Of a stretch of DNA of 64,000 bases, positions 1 through 9,177 are shown in pieces. The notes beneath the pieces are model-generated. The model saw only the letters and a list, made by a program, of their open reading frames with translations, was not told the origin of the DNA and did no database searches. The stretch comes from G965222505 sp965222505 (GTDB lineage Bacteria > Bacteroidota > Rhodothermia > Rhodothermales > DATKEJ01). Within the stretch, counting starts at the first letter, position 1. Every line of letters starts with the position of its first letter. Both the position numbers and the translations under genes were made by a program. The stretch covers positions 2,356,001 to 2,420,000 of the forward strand of contig OZ244956.1 in the NCBI GenBank assembly GCA_965222505.1, given 5' to 3'.

Positions 1-2
1 TC

Positions 3-302
3 ACCGTGGACCTGACCGAAGACCAGAACTTCTTGCGGGAAGAACTCGGCTTCCCCGGAAATCAGGCGTTTCCGCTTATCCTCTATGGCATCGGGATGCA
101 AGTGACCGTGCCCGATGCCCAGTGGCGGCCCCCCAACGACGTATTCGATCCCGAAATCCTGATCCAGCCGGGTACGCTGTCCAATGTAGACAAGGGTTTT
201 GGGTTCTTCGGCTCCGTGGCCCAACTCAATGCTGAATGGACGCTCTCCGAGGAAACCGCACGCTTGCTCGGTTACCCCTACCCCCGGCAACCCGCCGAAT
301 AG
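3..302 (+). CDS. C-terminal part of a DUF4249-like surface protein (5' end outside window)
   Basis: The reading frame is open from the window edge to a TAG at 300-302, so only about the last 99 residues are visible and any internal GTG is not a real start. The tail contains SNVDKGFGFFGS, which resembles the 'NVxxGxGxFG' segment near the end of DUF4249 family lipoproteins, usually found beside TonB-dependent receptors in Bacteroidota. The family name is an inference from that one motif. It converges on the leftward VCBS gene with no spacer (stop to stop). Confidence 0.5.
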   Translation, partial: TVDLTEDQNFLREELGFPGNQAFPLILYGIGMQVTVPDAQWRPPNDVFDPEILIQPGTLSNVDKGFGFFGSVAQLNAEWTLSEETARLLGYPYPRQPAE

Positions 303-1532
303 CTACTCAACGCGGTAGAGGGTGGTGGTGGGTGAGCCGCCGATGAGGCCGGTGGTGAAGATGTCGAGCTTGCCGTTGCTGCCGTAGTCGAACCACATCG
401 CATTGCCAAGGATGACACCGGCCACTTCGCCCACTTGCCGAAACGTACCGGCCTCATTTTCGAACACTTTGGCTTTGACTGAAGCGGCATCCAGAATGTC
501 TTCCGGCCCGACCAGTAATACGTCCAGGTCTCCATCCACATCATAGTCTCCCCAACTGGCGGTGCCGTTGGCGAGGCCAGGCAGGCGCACATCGGCCTGG
601 GTAAACTGGCCGCCGTCATTCTGGTAGATGCGGGTTACCCCCTGTACGATGGTGGGCGCGAAGACGCCACCGGAAATGAGCAGGTCGAGATCGTTGTCAA
701 GGTCATAATCGCCCCAGGCGGCGGTGCCATAGAACACGCCGGGAAGGTCTGCGTCGATGTCCATCAGGATCCCGTCGTCATTGCGGAAGACTTTGGTAAT
801 GGGGCCTTCAGTGGAGACCCCGCTTAACGCGAGGTCCAGGTCCCCATCTCCATCGTAATCTCCCCAATCCAGCGAGCCTTTTTCAACGCCGGGCAAGTCC
901 ATGCCGGTATCGACAAACCGGCCACCCGTGCTCTCGTATACCCGCGTGACACGTTCGGTACCGGTAAATCCGGCCAGGGCGAGATCCGGGTCCCCATCCC
1001 CGTCATAATCTCCCCAGTCTAGCGCACTGTTGTACACGTCGATAAGGTCGCTGCTTACATCGGGTTGTTCGAGAAAGGCCCCGGCATCATTGGTGTAGAT
1101 CTTGGTGAGCGGCTGAAACGGCGCGGTCAGGGAAAGGCTACCGGTCAGGATGACGTCCAGGTCCCCGTCGTTGTTATAATCGACCCAACGGCCTGCGCCC
1201 AGCCAAACGCCGTCCAGCAAGGCGGCTGTTACATCGGAATACACAGCGGTGCGAAACACCCGGCCCGTTTGCGGGCTGATGGTCTGGTCTTCGCGTTCGT
1301 AGCGATAAACTTTGCCCCAGAGACGGGTATCCGACGCGCCGGTCAGGAGCACATCAAGGTCGCCGTCGTTGTCAAAATCTGCGGCATCAAGTGCGCCGAG
1401 GAAAACGTTCGAGATGCCCGGCGTTGGCACCAGCCGATAGTCGGCTTCCGGTACCTGGGCCCAGGCCGGTATGCTCCAAAGCATGAGCACCACGCATATC
1501 CCCAAAAGCCGTTTATACATGACTGTCAACAT
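303..1532 (-). CDS. Secreted VCBS/FG-GAP repeat protein without sorting tail
   Basis: A 409-residue protein with a Sec signal peptide (MYKRLLGICVVLMLWSIPAWAQ region; the Met at residue 5, position 1520, is an equally good start). The body is at least seven repeats of about 50 residues carrying DYDGDGDPDLALAG-type calcium-binding loops, each followed by a 'KIYxNDGG' strand. This is the FG-GAP/VCBS beta-propeller pattern of extracellular binding proteins. It ends abruptly after TTLYRVE and lacks the C-terminal sorting domain that its upstream neighbour has. It starts 3 bases after the end of that neighbour, so the two are probably co-transcribed. The ligand is unknown. Confidence 0.85.
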   Translation of the reverse strand: MLTVMYKRLLGICVVLMLWSIPAWAQVPEADYRLVPTPGISNVFLGALDAADFDNDGDLDVLLTGASDTRLWGKVYRYEREDQTISPQTGRVFRTAVYSDVTAALLDGVWLGAGRWVDYNNDGDLDVILTGSLSLTAPFQPLTKIYTNDAGAFLEQPDVSSDLIDVYNSALDWGDYDGDGDPDLALAGFTGTERVTRVYESTGGRFVDTGMDLPGVEKGSLDWGDYDGDGDLDLALSGVSTEGPITKVFRNDDGILMDIDADLPGVFYGTAAWGDYDLDNDLDLLISGGVFAPTIVQGVTRIYQNDGGQFTQADVRLPGLANGTASWGDYDVDGDLDVLLVGPEDILDAASVKAKVFENEAGTFRQVGEVAGVILGNAMWFDYGSNGKLDIFTTGLIGGSPTTTLYRVE

Positions 1533-1535
1533 ACC

Positions 1536-3425
1536 TTAATCAACCCGCATCATTTTTTTGGTGAGCACCGTCGGACCGGCTTTCAATTCATAGAGGTACA
1601 GTCCGCTGCTCACCGGCGTACCCTCGGCACCTGCACCGGACCAGTAGACGGTGTGGGCACCTGCGGCCTGTACTTCATCGACCAGGAGATGCACCAACTC
1701 GCCCAACACCGTGTAGATGCGCAGTTGCACCGGTTGTGATTGGTCCAGTGTGTACGTCAGGGTGGTGCCGGATGTAAAGGGATTGGGGTAATTGGCAGAC
1801 AAAAGTACCTGGGCAGGGCGTTCATCTTCGACGGTCACTGCCGTGGTTTCAATCTCGAAGGCACCGCCTGTTACAAACGGCGAGCCCACGTAGGCCCCGT
1901 TCACGGCCTGGACCTGCCAGTAATAAGTCCCCGGCTCCAGGTTGTGGAGCGTCCATGTGGTGTTGCCCTGCGCATTACCGGGGGCCAGTACATACCGCTG
2001 CCCCGTGGTTGGGTCGGCCTGGGCGGCGAGAACGTCGGTACCGCCGGGTGTGGTGCCCACCTGTACATTGAACGTTAGCGTAGCGGCTGTAGCCGACGCC
2101 CAGGTAAGCGTGGCGGTACGGCTCGTTACGGTGGCTTGTGGTTGCGCAGGGGCAGCCGGGACAAAATCCGTCGGCGAGCGGTCATTGCGGTAGAGGTGTG
2201 CGGCCGGAACGCTGTTTTGTTCGTCCGGGGCATCCTCCGGCACAAGCCCGGCGGTACGTCCGATGACGATCAGGTCAAGGTCGCCGTCGCCGTCATAATC
2301 TCCCCAACTTCCGTTGCCGAGGATCACGCCGACGAGCAATGCGTGTTCTTCAAAAGCGGTACCGCCCTGGTTCTGGTACACCCGCGCGCTGTACCGGCCA
2401 AAGGGCTGGTCTGCGCCGAGTAGAAGGACATCGAGGTTGTCATCCCCGTTGTAATCGCCCCACCGGGCGGTACCGGCCAGTAGCCCCTTCAACCCAAAAT
2501 CCACTCGTGAGAAAGAGGAACCATCGTTGCGGTAGACGAACGACGCACCATCCAGAACAAAGGTACTGGACCCGCCACCACTGAGGAGCAGGTCGAGGTC
2601 ACCATCCCGGTCATAATCCCCCCAATCGCCTGCGCTAAATCCGAGGGCCGGCAAATTGAGTTCGGCGTCGGCGAAGGGGCGGCCGTCGCCGGTACCGGCT
2701 CCTGAACCCGCATTGCGGTACACGGCTGTGGTGAAGCCCTCCGATCCAAAACCAGTCAGGAGGATATCAAGATCACCATCGCTGTCATAATCCCCCCACT
2801 GGGCTTCTCCGAAGGTAATGCCGGGAAAGGAGGTATCGATTTCGATGAAGTCTGTGCCGGACCCCGATCCGGCATTGGCATACAGCACGGTGCGGGCGGC
2901 GTAGGGTAGATCGGAGGAGGGGCTGCCGGTAAGCAGCAGATCCTGGTCACCATCGTTGTCATAATCCCCCCACGCGGCAGAGCCGCTATGGAGGTCAACA
3001 AAGGGCGCGTCCACCGGGACAAAGGTGCCGTTGTCGTTTTGGTAGAGTTGGGTAAGGGGTGCGTAGGGGGCTTCGCGGGTGGTACTCCCGGCGAGGAGCA
3101 GATCCAGGTCGCCGTCGTTGTCATAATCACCCCACGCGGCGGCGGCAAAGCTAACAGGGGTAAGATCGGCTTCGGTATCGGCGAACTGGCCGGTACCCGT
3201 GTTACGGTACAACCGAGCTTCGAGCCCCAGGGTGGCGGCCCCAGTAATGAGCAGGTCATAATCCCCATCCTGGTCATAATCCCCCCAGGTAACAGCACCG
3301 GCTTGCACCGGCTCCAGGGCCTGCTCGACCAAGGTGAAAGAGAACGGTTGCGCAGCGGCCCCACCGCAGAGGGCCATCATGCAGCCCAAACACATCAGCC
3401 GAAGCACAAGCCTGTATCGTACCAT
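1536..3425 (-). CDS. Secreted VCBS/FG-GAP repeat protein with T9SS-type sorting domain
   Basis: I place the start at 3425, because MVRYRLVLRLMCLGCMMALCGGAAAQ then forms a clean Sec signal peptide; an upstream in-frame ATG at 3563 would add 46 unlikely residues. About 629 residues. The N-terminal two thirds are VCBS repeats with WGDYDxDGDxDLLL loops (Ca-binding Asp ladders). A fibronectin-III-like segment follows (about 420-530). The last 85 residues are a type A sorting domain (SANYPNPF, then LxIYTVLGELV, ending KKMMRVD), which directs export through the type IX system and surface attachment. Paralogous to the gene just downstream. Confidence 0.88.
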   Translation of the reverse strand: MVRYRLVLRLMCLGCMMALCGGAAAQPFSFTLVEQALEPVQAGAVTWGDYDQDGDYDLLITGAATLGLEARLYRNTGTGQFADTEADLTPVSFAAAAWGDYDNDGDLDLLLAGSTTREAPYAPLTQLYQNDNGTFVPVDAPFVDLHSGSAAWGDYDNDGDQDLLLTGSPSSDLPYAARTVLYANAGSGSGTDFIEIDTSFPGITFGEAQWGDYDSDGDLDILLTGFGSEGFTTAVYRNAGSGAGTGDGRPFADAELNLPALGFSAGDWGDYDRDGDLDLLLSGGGSSTFVLDGASFVYRNDGSSFSRVDFGLKGLLAGTARWGDYNGDDNLDVLLLGADQPFGRYSARVYQNQGGTAFEEHALLVGVILGNGSWGDYDGDGDLDLIVIGRTAGLVPEDAPDEQNSVPAAHLYRNDRSPTDFVPAAPAQPQATVTSRTATLTWASATAATLTFNVQVGTTPGGTDVLAAQADPTTGQRYVLAPGNAQGNTTWTLHNLEPGTYYWQVQAVNGAYVGSPFVTGGAFEIETTAVTVEDERPAQVLLSANYPNPFTSGTTLTYTLDQSQPVQLRIYTVLGELVHLLVDEVQAAGAHTVYWSGAGAEGTPVSSGLYLYELKAGPTVLTKKMMRVD

Positions 3426-3564
3426 AAAACATCCGGTTAGAACGGATTGAAAAAACATACCGGCGCAAACTAGGAAAAAATGAACACGCTGAAAAAGGTA
3501 CTTCACCGCGTACCATACCCAATCGGACAGATTCCGTGTGAATATGAGCCGGGCCGTGGGCATA

Positions 3565-3597
3565 AAAAAGCCTGGTCCACCACAAACCAGGCTTTTT
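3565..3597. terminator. Perfect 12-bp hairpin with T runs on both sides, between divergent genes
   Basis: AAAAAGCCTGGT at 3565-3576 pairs exactly with ACCAGGCTTTTT at 3586-3597 around a 9-nt loop, so it looks like a bidirectional intrinsic terminator. It lies between two genes that diverge (start at 3425 leftward, start at 3868 rightward), so it ends no visible gene. It could insulate the two promoters or attenuate a leftward leader. Confidence 0.7.
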
Positions 3598-3599
3598 AT

Positions 3600-3867
3600 T
3601 CACCACTTAGAGAGATTCGCAAAGCGGAAGTGCAGTATGAGAAGTGTTTGTACCCTATAAACGCAACAAACAAGCCCAAAAGTATCCACCTTCTACAAAA
3701 AAAAATCCACACCCGCCCCCCAAACAACAACCCAAATCACAAATTAACAATCACCTATCACCAATAATAAATTAAATCCCTCTCCTGTTCTTTGCCCAAC
3801 TTTATTGCGGCTTTGGCGTAGTTTGGGGGCCGTTTGTCGTCAAAACTAGACCCTTGTATCCATTCTG
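3600..3867. other. Gene-free, G-poor leader/promoter region of metG
   Basis: No ORF of note. From about 3660 to 3785 the + strand has only about four G residues, with long A and C runs (A9 near 3700, C6 near 3715), an unusual composition for this genome. The metG promoter should lie in 3785-3865, but I cannot fix its boxes with confidence. Confidence 0.5.
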
Positions 3868-5964
3868 ATGAACACCTTCGACCGTATTCTCGTCACGGCA
3901 GCCCTGCCGTATGCCAACGGCCCGATTCACATCGGGCACCTGGCCGGCGCGTACCTCCCGGCCGATTTGTACTGCCGCTACCTGCGCCTGAAAGGCAAAG
4001 ATGTGGTCTTTATCTGTGGCTCCGACGAACATGGTGTTCCGATCATGCTCCGGGCGCGGAATGAGGGGGTTTCCCCCCAAGAAATCGCGGACCGGTACCA
4101 CGCGATGATCGAGGAAGATTTTGCCGGATTCAAGATTGCGTTCGACTACTATGGCCGTACCAGCGCACAGATCCACCATGAGACCAGTCAGGATTTCTTC
4201 CGGGCGCTAGACGCGAAAGGCATCTTTACTAAAAAGACGGAATCGCAACTTTTCGACCCGGAGGCCTGCCTTTTTCTGGCCGACCGGTTCGTACGCGGCA
4301 CCTGCCCGAATTGCGGGTTTGAAGACGCCTATGGAGACCAGTGTGAAAACTGCGGCACGGCCCTGAGCCCGTCTGAACTCATCAACCCACGGAGTGCCAT
4401 CACCCATGCCACACCAGTCATGAAAGACACCACCCATTGGTATCTGCCGATGGGCGACCTTCAACCCCAACTGGAAACCTGGATCAACAGCCACCCTGAA
4501 TGGAAGCCGAACGTGCTGGGCCAGGTAAAGAGTTGGTTCAAGGACGGACTACGGGACCGGTCCATGACGCGGGACCTGCCCTGGGGCATTGAAATCCCGA
4601 CAGATGTGGCTGAACGGGCCGGGGTAGATGCGCATGGTAAGGTAATGTACGTCTGGTTCGATGCCCCCATCGGCTACATCTCGGCCACCAAGACCTGGGC
4701 CGAGCAACAAGGAGATCCAGACCGCTGGAAAGCCTACTGGCAGGACGAAAAATCCCGGCTGATCCACTTCATTGGCAAGGACAACATCGTCTTCCATTGC
4801 CTCATCTTCCCGTCCATGCTGATGAGCCACGGGCAATACGTCCTGCCGGATCAGGTACCGGCCAACGAGTTCCTGAACATCGAAGGGCAAAAACTCTCGA
4901 CCAGCCGAAACTGGGCGGTCTGGCTACAGGACTATCTGGCAGATTTCCCGCCGGATCTGCTGCGGTACGCCCTGGCCACCATGCTCCCGGAAACCAAGGA
5001 TGCCGACTTTAGCTGGCATGATTTCCAGGCGCGGGTCAATTCTGAACTGGCCGATGTGCTGGGCAACTTCGTCAACCGCACGCTGACGTTTGCCGCCCGG
5101 TACTTTGACGGGGTGGTTCCGCCACTGTCCAATCCGAGTGCACTCGACCTCGACGTGCTGGCCCAACTGGCTGGCTTCCCGATGAAAATTGGTGCAGCGT
5201 ATGAGGCGTTCCGGCTCCGCGAGGCCGTTTTTGAGACGATGGCCCTGGCCCGGCTGGGCAACAAATACTTCAACGATACGGCCCCATGGCACACCCGCAA
5301 AACCGACCTGGAAGCCTGTGGAAATACCATCCACGTCTCGCTCCAGCTGTGCGCCGCGCTGGGTATGCTGCTTAGCCCCGTCATGCCGGATGCTGCCGAA
5401 AAAATCCAGGCCATGCTCAACCAGACCGGCGTACGGTCCAGCGCACCCGGCCCAAAACCGGGGCAAGGACTTGGATGGGACGACGTCGGCAACGCGCTGC
5501 TTGATGCCGGTCATACACTGGGTACACCGGAAATCCTGTTTACCAAAATCGAGGATGCCGTGATTGAGGCGCAGGTCCAAAAGCTGGGGCAATTGCCCTC
5601 GGCCACGCCTGAACCGGACGCCCTGCCCTACGCCGACCTCAAGGACACGATCACCTACGACGATTTCGTCAAGCTGGACCTACGGGTGGCACACGTCAAG
5701 GATGCCGAGCGTGTGCCTAAAACAGACAAACTCTTGCGGCTGGAACTGGACCTGGGGTTTGAAGAACGGCAAATCCTGGCCGGCATTGCCCAACACGTAG
5801 ACCCCGCCGATCTGGTCGGGGGCCGCGTGGTGGTGGTCGCCAACCTGAAGCCCCGCAAGATTCGGGGCCTGATGAGCGAAGGGATGGTCCTCTCCGCCGA
5901 AGATCGCGAAGGCCGCCTCGTGCCCGTCACGGCTGAGATTGAGCCCGGTTCGGTGGTGATGTGA
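3868..5964 (+). CDS. metG: Methionyl-tRNA synthetase, long form with C-terminal tRNA-binding domain
   Basis: Charges tRNA-Met with methionine in the cytoplasm. The class I HIGH motif is intact at residues 21-24 (GPIHIGHLAGAY). The KMSKS loop reads KLSTS at 342-346, an allowed variant. A zinc knuckle (CPNCG ... CENCG) lies at about 145-163. The anticodon-binding helical domain follows, and residues about 590-698 (TYDDFVKLDLRVAHV...) form the EMAP-type OB-fold tRNA-binding domain found in dimeric long MetRS. At 698 aa the length is normal and nothing is missing. It converges on lpdA with a heptad-arm repeat element between them. Confidence 0.97.
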   Translation: MNTFDRILVTAALPYANGPIHIGHLAGAYLPADLYCRYLRLKGKDVVFICGSDEHGVPIMLRARNEGVSPQEIADRYHAMIEEDFAGFKIAFDYYGRTSAQIHHETSQDFFRALDAKGIFTKKTESQLFDPEACLFLADRFVRGTCPNCGFEDAYGDQCENCGTALSPSELINPRSAITHATPVMKDTTHWYLPMGDLQPQLETWINSHPEWKPNVLGQVKSWFKDGLRDRSMTRDLPWGIEIPTDVAERAGVDAHGKVMYVWFDAPIGYISATKTWAEQQGDPDRWKAYWQDEKSRLIHFIGKDNIVFHCLIFPSMLMSHGQYVLPDQVPANEFLNIEGQKLSTSRNWAVWLQDYLADFPPDLLRYALATMLPETKDADFSWHDFQARVNSELADVLGNFVNRTLTFAARYFDGVVPPLSNPSALDLDVLAQLAGFPMKIGAAYEAFRLREAVFETMALARLGNKYFNDTAPWHTRKTDLEACGNTIHVSLQLCAALGMLLSPVMPDAAEKIQAMLNQTGVRSSAPGPKPGQGLGWDDVGNALLDAGHTLGTPEILFTKIEDAVIEAQVQKLGQLPSATPEPDALPYADLKDTITYDDFVKLDLRVAHVKDAERVPKTDKLLRLELDLGFEERQILAGIAQHVDPADLVGGRVVVVANLKPRKIRGLMSEGMVLSAEDREGRLVPVTAEIEPGSVVM

Positions 5965-5984
5965 TCGTCCGCCGGTACCCGGCG

Positions 5985-6107
5985 GTGCGTGATGCGTGAA
6001 CTTGATCCTTTGCGTTTTGCCAGGTATCCAAAGCATATGCCCGGTTTGACCGCGTATGCGGCCGAGACCTTTCGGGCCGTATTCACGCAACACGCATCAC
6101 GCAATAC
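5985..6107. repeat. Heptad-arm intergenic element, copy A
   Basis: Left arm TGCGTGATGCGTGAA (5986-6000) and right arm TTCACGCAACACGCATCACG (from 6082) are inverted and each built from 7-bp units of the form nTGCGTG. The core holds CCGCGTATGCGG at 6050-6061. It fills the metG-lpdA gap; the right arm runs straight into the lpdA stop codon (6107-6109). Same family as 21601-21720, 32797-32910 and 55641-55773. Confidence 0.75.
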
Positions 6108-7528
6108 TAAATATTAATCGCGTGGCCGTAGGCTTGCCGGGTGGCTTCCATCACGGCTTCGGAGAGCGTGGGATGGGGGTGCATGGCTTCCATCACTTCG
6201 TGGGCCGTGGTTTCCAGCTTCCGGGCGGTGACGGCTTCGGCGATCATCTCTGTGGCATCGTGCCCGATGATGTGGCAGCCGAGCCACTCGCCGTACTTGG
6301 CATCGTAGATGACCTTGACGAACCCTTCGGTGTGCCCGATGGCCGAGGCCTTGCCGGAGGCCGTGAACGGGAATTTCCCGACCTTCACTTCGTAGCCCGC
6401 TTCTTTGGCTTTGGCTTCCGTGTACCCGACTGAGGCAATTTGCGGCAGGCAGTAGGTACAACCGGGGATGTTGTTGTAGTCAATCGGCTCCGGGTTGAGG
6501 CCGGCAATTTTTTCGACACAGACGATGCCTTCATGGCTGGCCACGTGCGCCAACCAGGGCGGTCCGGCCACATCGCCGATGGCGTACACCTTGGGGACGT
6601 TGGTCCGGTAAAATTCGTCGACCTTGATCGCGCCGCGCTCATGGGTAATGCCCAGCGCTTCGAGACCCAGGTTCTCTACATTCCCGACCACGCCGACGGC
6701 AGACAAGACCTGATCCACCTTCACCGTCTCCATGCCTTTCTTGGTCTTGATGGACACGGTGCAACCACGGCCTTTGGTGTCCACAGACTCAACGGAGGCG
6801 CTGGTCATGAGGGTGATGCCCATTTTCTTATAGCTCCGGGCCAGGGCGCGGGAAACCTCAACGTCTTCAATCGGCACAATCCGGTCCATGAGTTCGACCA
6901 CCGTTACTTCCGTGCCCATGTGATGGTAGAAGTAGGCAAATTCCACCCCGATGGCCCCGGCTCCGACGATGAGCAGTTTCTTGGGGGCCTTGGTTTGCAA
7001 CATCGCCTCTTTGTAGGTGATGATTTTTTTGCCATCGACGGGCAGAGACGGCAACTCGCGGGCGCGGGCGCCGGTGGCCACAATGATATGATCCGCCTGG
7101 ACCGTGGTGGCTTCCCCGACGGTTTCACCATCCATGTTTTCGGAGGGCTGCACGTCCATCTTACCACCGCCTTTCAGGGTGGCATGGCCGTAGATCACGT
7201 CAATCTTGTTCTTCTTCATGAGGAACTGGACCCCGTTGCTCATCTTGTTGGCCACGCCTCGGCTCCGGGCAATGACTTTATCGAAGAGCGGCTTGACGGT
7301 ACCATCCAGGGCCAACCCATACTCGGCAAAGTGCTGCGCGTTGGCAGCCATTTCTGCACTTTTTAACAAGGCCTTGGTGGGGATACAGCCGATGTTGAGG
7401 CAAACGCCCCCCAGCTTGTTTTTCTCTATGATCGCGGTTTTGAGTCCCAATTGAGAGGCCCGAATGGCACATTCATAACCTCCAGGACCGGAACCGATGA
7501 CGACAAGGTCGTATTTGGACTGAGCCAT
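6107..7528 (-). CDS. lpdA: Dihydrolipoyl dehydrogenase (E3)
   Basis: The flavoprotein that re-oxidises dihydrolipoamide on E2 subunits of 2-oxoacid dehydrogenase complexes (or the glycine cleavage H protein) with NAD+. FAD motif GSGPGG at 12-17. The redox disulfide is C43/C48 in GGVCLNIGCIPTK. The NAD-binding GAGAIG lies near residue 188, and the dimer-interface catalytic pair is H452 and E457 in HPHPTLSE. Full length at 473 aa. Its likely substrate partner, a two-lipoyl E2, is encoded in the same window at 32904-34592, although the genes are not linked in one operon. Confidence 0.96.
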   Translation of the reverse strand: MAQSKYDLVVIGSGPGGYECAIRASQLGLKTAIIEKNKLGGVCLNIGCIPTKALLKSAEMAANAQHFAEYGLALDGTVKPLFDKVIARSRGVANKMSNGVQFLMKKNKIDVIYGHATLKGGGKMDVQPSENMDGETVGEATTVQADHIIVATGARARELPSLPVDGKKIITYKEAMLQTKAPKKLLIVGAGAIGVEFAYFYHHMGTEVTVVELMDRIVPIEDVEVSRALARSYKKMGITLMTSASVESVDTKGRGCTVSIKTKKGMETVKVDQVLSAVGVVGNVENLGLEALGITHERGAIKVDEFYRTNVPKVYAIGDVAGPPWLAHVASHEGIVCVEKIAGLNPEPIDYNNIPGCTYCLPQIASVGYTEAKAKEAGYEVKVGKFPFTASGKASAIGHTEGFVKVIYDAKYGEWLGCHIIGHDATEMIAEAVTARKLETTAHEVMEAMHPHPTLSEAVMEATRQAYGHAINI

Positions 7529-7542
7529 AATCTATAGCAATT

Positions 7543-7839
7543 GATGATTTTTGATTGGTGATTGGGCATTTATTATTTGGGATCGGCCCTAGTATAGTGG
7601 GGGGCTGAATGGTTGTCAATCGGCCCTGAAGAGAGGTGGAATAAACTTTCGAGAAAAAGCGCCAGCAAAAGTGTCATTGCGAACGCACGAAGCGCGTGTG
7701 GCAATCCCATTATGTCTTGCATACTTATGGGATTGCTTCGTCGGCTTCGCCTTCTCGCAATGAGCACGAAAAGAGAATTGCACCCATACTCTAGGTGCCG
7801 GAAATCACCACTTACCAATCATCAATCAAAAATCATCAC
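7543..7839. repeat. Nested inverted repeats between lpdA and the SWIM gene
   Basis: Outer arms GATGATTTTTGATTGGTGAT (7543-7562) and, inverted, near 7815-7836 (ATCATCAATCAAAAATCATC) match closely and are themselves built of 7-bp TGATTGG/TGATTTT units. They enclose a second palindrome at 7671-7766. The right arm supplies the stop codon of the SWIM gene (7836-7838). There is no gene in this 300-bp gap. Confidence 0.6.
7671..7766. repeat. TCATTGCGA...TCGCAATGA palindromic intergenic repeat, copy 1
   Basis: The ends TGTCATTGCGAACG and TCTCGCAATGA are inverted, and the inner GTGGCAATCCCAT (7699 on) pairs with ATGGGATTGCTTCG. This style of intergenic palindrome is widespread in bacteria. A second, diverged copy lies at 16190-16316. 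Confidence 0.65.
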
Positions 7840-8456
7840 CCTTCCAGCGGGGTCTGGGTTACTTCGTCGGACCATCCACTGCCCAGGGCATCGTAGAAAT
7901 CGTCGGCGGTATCTTCTTCAGCCACGAGGGACGGTAGCGGGGCCGGTTCTGCATGGGGAGCCGTAAGCGCGGCTATGCCTTCGGGTGTGCCGGGTTGCGT
8001 AATGGCGGAATAGCGGGTATCGGCGTGTACTTCGCCCATTTCGGTCAGTTCATCATGGATCACCTTGACCAGTCCCGGATTGTAGGCGGACAGCTTGGCG
8101 ATGAGGGCCTTGAGGGTTTCGGCGTTGAGGCCGTCCAGTACGGATTCCAGGGTGATAACTTCCCCCGAATCAGCGCCTTCTTGCAGGTAAGCCAGCGTGG
8201 CTGCAACAAGGTGTTTACACCAACCCGGTCCATCATACGGGCAATCGCAGGCTCCGTAGACCACTTCGCGCCCCTCGAAGGCCACCTGTAACCGATATGG
8301 CGTCACACGGCTACCCGCTACCCGGCCACGCAATTCATTGGTGTGCTCTTCAAGTTGGACGACGTTCCCTCCCCGCAGGCATTCTACGCCCTGCTGAAAG
8401 ATACGGCGGCGGGTTTGACGCCGGATGTCGAGTTCATCAAATGAAAATCGCTTCAT
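7836..8456 (-). CDS. SWIM zinc-finger domain protein
   Basis: I start it at 8456 (MKRFSFDELDIRRQT); the 18 residues possible upstream are unlike the family. About 206 aa. C70, C72, C80 and H82 make a CxC-x7-CxH SWIM motif (CDCPYDGPGWCKH), a zinc-binding fold for DNA, RNA or protein contacts. SWIM domains are common beside SNF2 helicases, but no helicase is adjacent here. The acidic C-terminal third has no recognisable domain. Cytoplasmic; exact role unknown. Confidence 0.8.
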   Translation of the reverse strand: MKRFSFDELDIRRQTRRRIFQQGVECLRGGNVVQLEEHTNELRGRVAGSRVTPYRLQVAFEGREVVYGACDCPYDGPGWCKHLVAATLAYLQEGADSGEVITLESVLDGLNAETLKALIAKLSAYNPGLVKVIHDELTEMGEVHADTRYSAITQPGTPEGIAALTAPHAEPAPLPSLVAEEDTADDFYDALGSGWSDEVTQTPLEG

Positions 8457-8725
8457 CGTCTTGCGCTTCGTACCTATTACGCGGACCATCGGATGTACGC
8501 CGGCTGACAAGTGTGGTCAAGAGTATCAGAAAGGCGGCACCGGCTTGCAGACTTGAGGCCCGAAGTCGGGTTCGCTACCTCCTATAGTCCTGACATGTTC
8601 CCCGGCTTGCTGAATCAAATGCAGGGACCTTTGGGCCGGCACCGTTTTTTGGTGTGGCCCCCTGTATGAAACCTCAATGGAATAAATCGGGTTCAAAGAG
8701 TATCTAATAGGGCAAATGTATTGTA
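8457..8725. other. Gene-free spacer between divergent genes
   Basis: No ORF, RNA gene or clear hairpin terminator seen. It must hold the promoters of the leftward SWIM gene and the rightward lipoprotein gene; I could not define boxes. Confidence 0.4.
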
Positions 8726-9151
8726 ATGAACATAACCCCCAGACTCATGCGTGGCCTGCTCTTCTTGTTGCCCCTGCTTATGGTCCTGGCAGCCTGCAGC
8801 AACATCACCCCCTTTGAACCGGATGGGAACGACCTCAAACTGAGCGAAAGCGGCATCGAAGGTCAGATCCTCCTCGGCCCGATTCGACCGGTGGTGCGGC
8901 TGGACGGCGGCCCCAACACGGCGCCGATGGTCGCGGAGGTTCAGGTACAGGATCCAAAGGACGATACCATGATTCAAACGTTTTCATCGGCCGAAGACGG
9001 GTCCTTCCGCGTGGTACTGGCCCCCGGTACCTACAAACTCATCCCGCAATCTTTTGCGCAATTGTATCCGCGTGCTTCGCCACAGGAAGTGGTGGTTGAA
9101 GCCGGCGTATTCACCCAGGTGACCATCGATTACGACTCCGGTATTCGCTAA
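8726..9151 (+). CDS. Small lipoprotein with carboxypeptidase-regulatory-like fold
   Basis: 141 aa. A hydrophobic leader ends in the lipobox LAAC (C24), giving an envelope lipoprotein. After a short linker the sequence GIEGQILLGP ... VQVQDPKDDTMIQTFSSAEDGSFRVVLAPGTYKL is the beta-sandwich pattern of carboxypeptidase regulatory-like/prealbumin domains, with the typical G-x-F-x-V-x-L-x-PGxY run. The ATG at 8747 (MRGLLFLL) is an alternative start. The ligand is unknown. The next gene starts 26 bases downstream on the same strand, so they may be co-transcribed. Confidence 0.75.
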   Translation: MNITPRLMRGLLFLLPLLMVLAACSNITPFEPDGNDLKLSESGIEGQILLGPIRPVVRLDGGPNTAPMVAEVQVQDPKDDTMIQTFSSAEDGSFRVVLAPGTYKLIPQSFAQLYPRASPQEVVVEAGVFTQVTIDYDSGIR

Positions 9152-9177
9152 TTCCATCCCGGTTCGTACCTTTCGGG

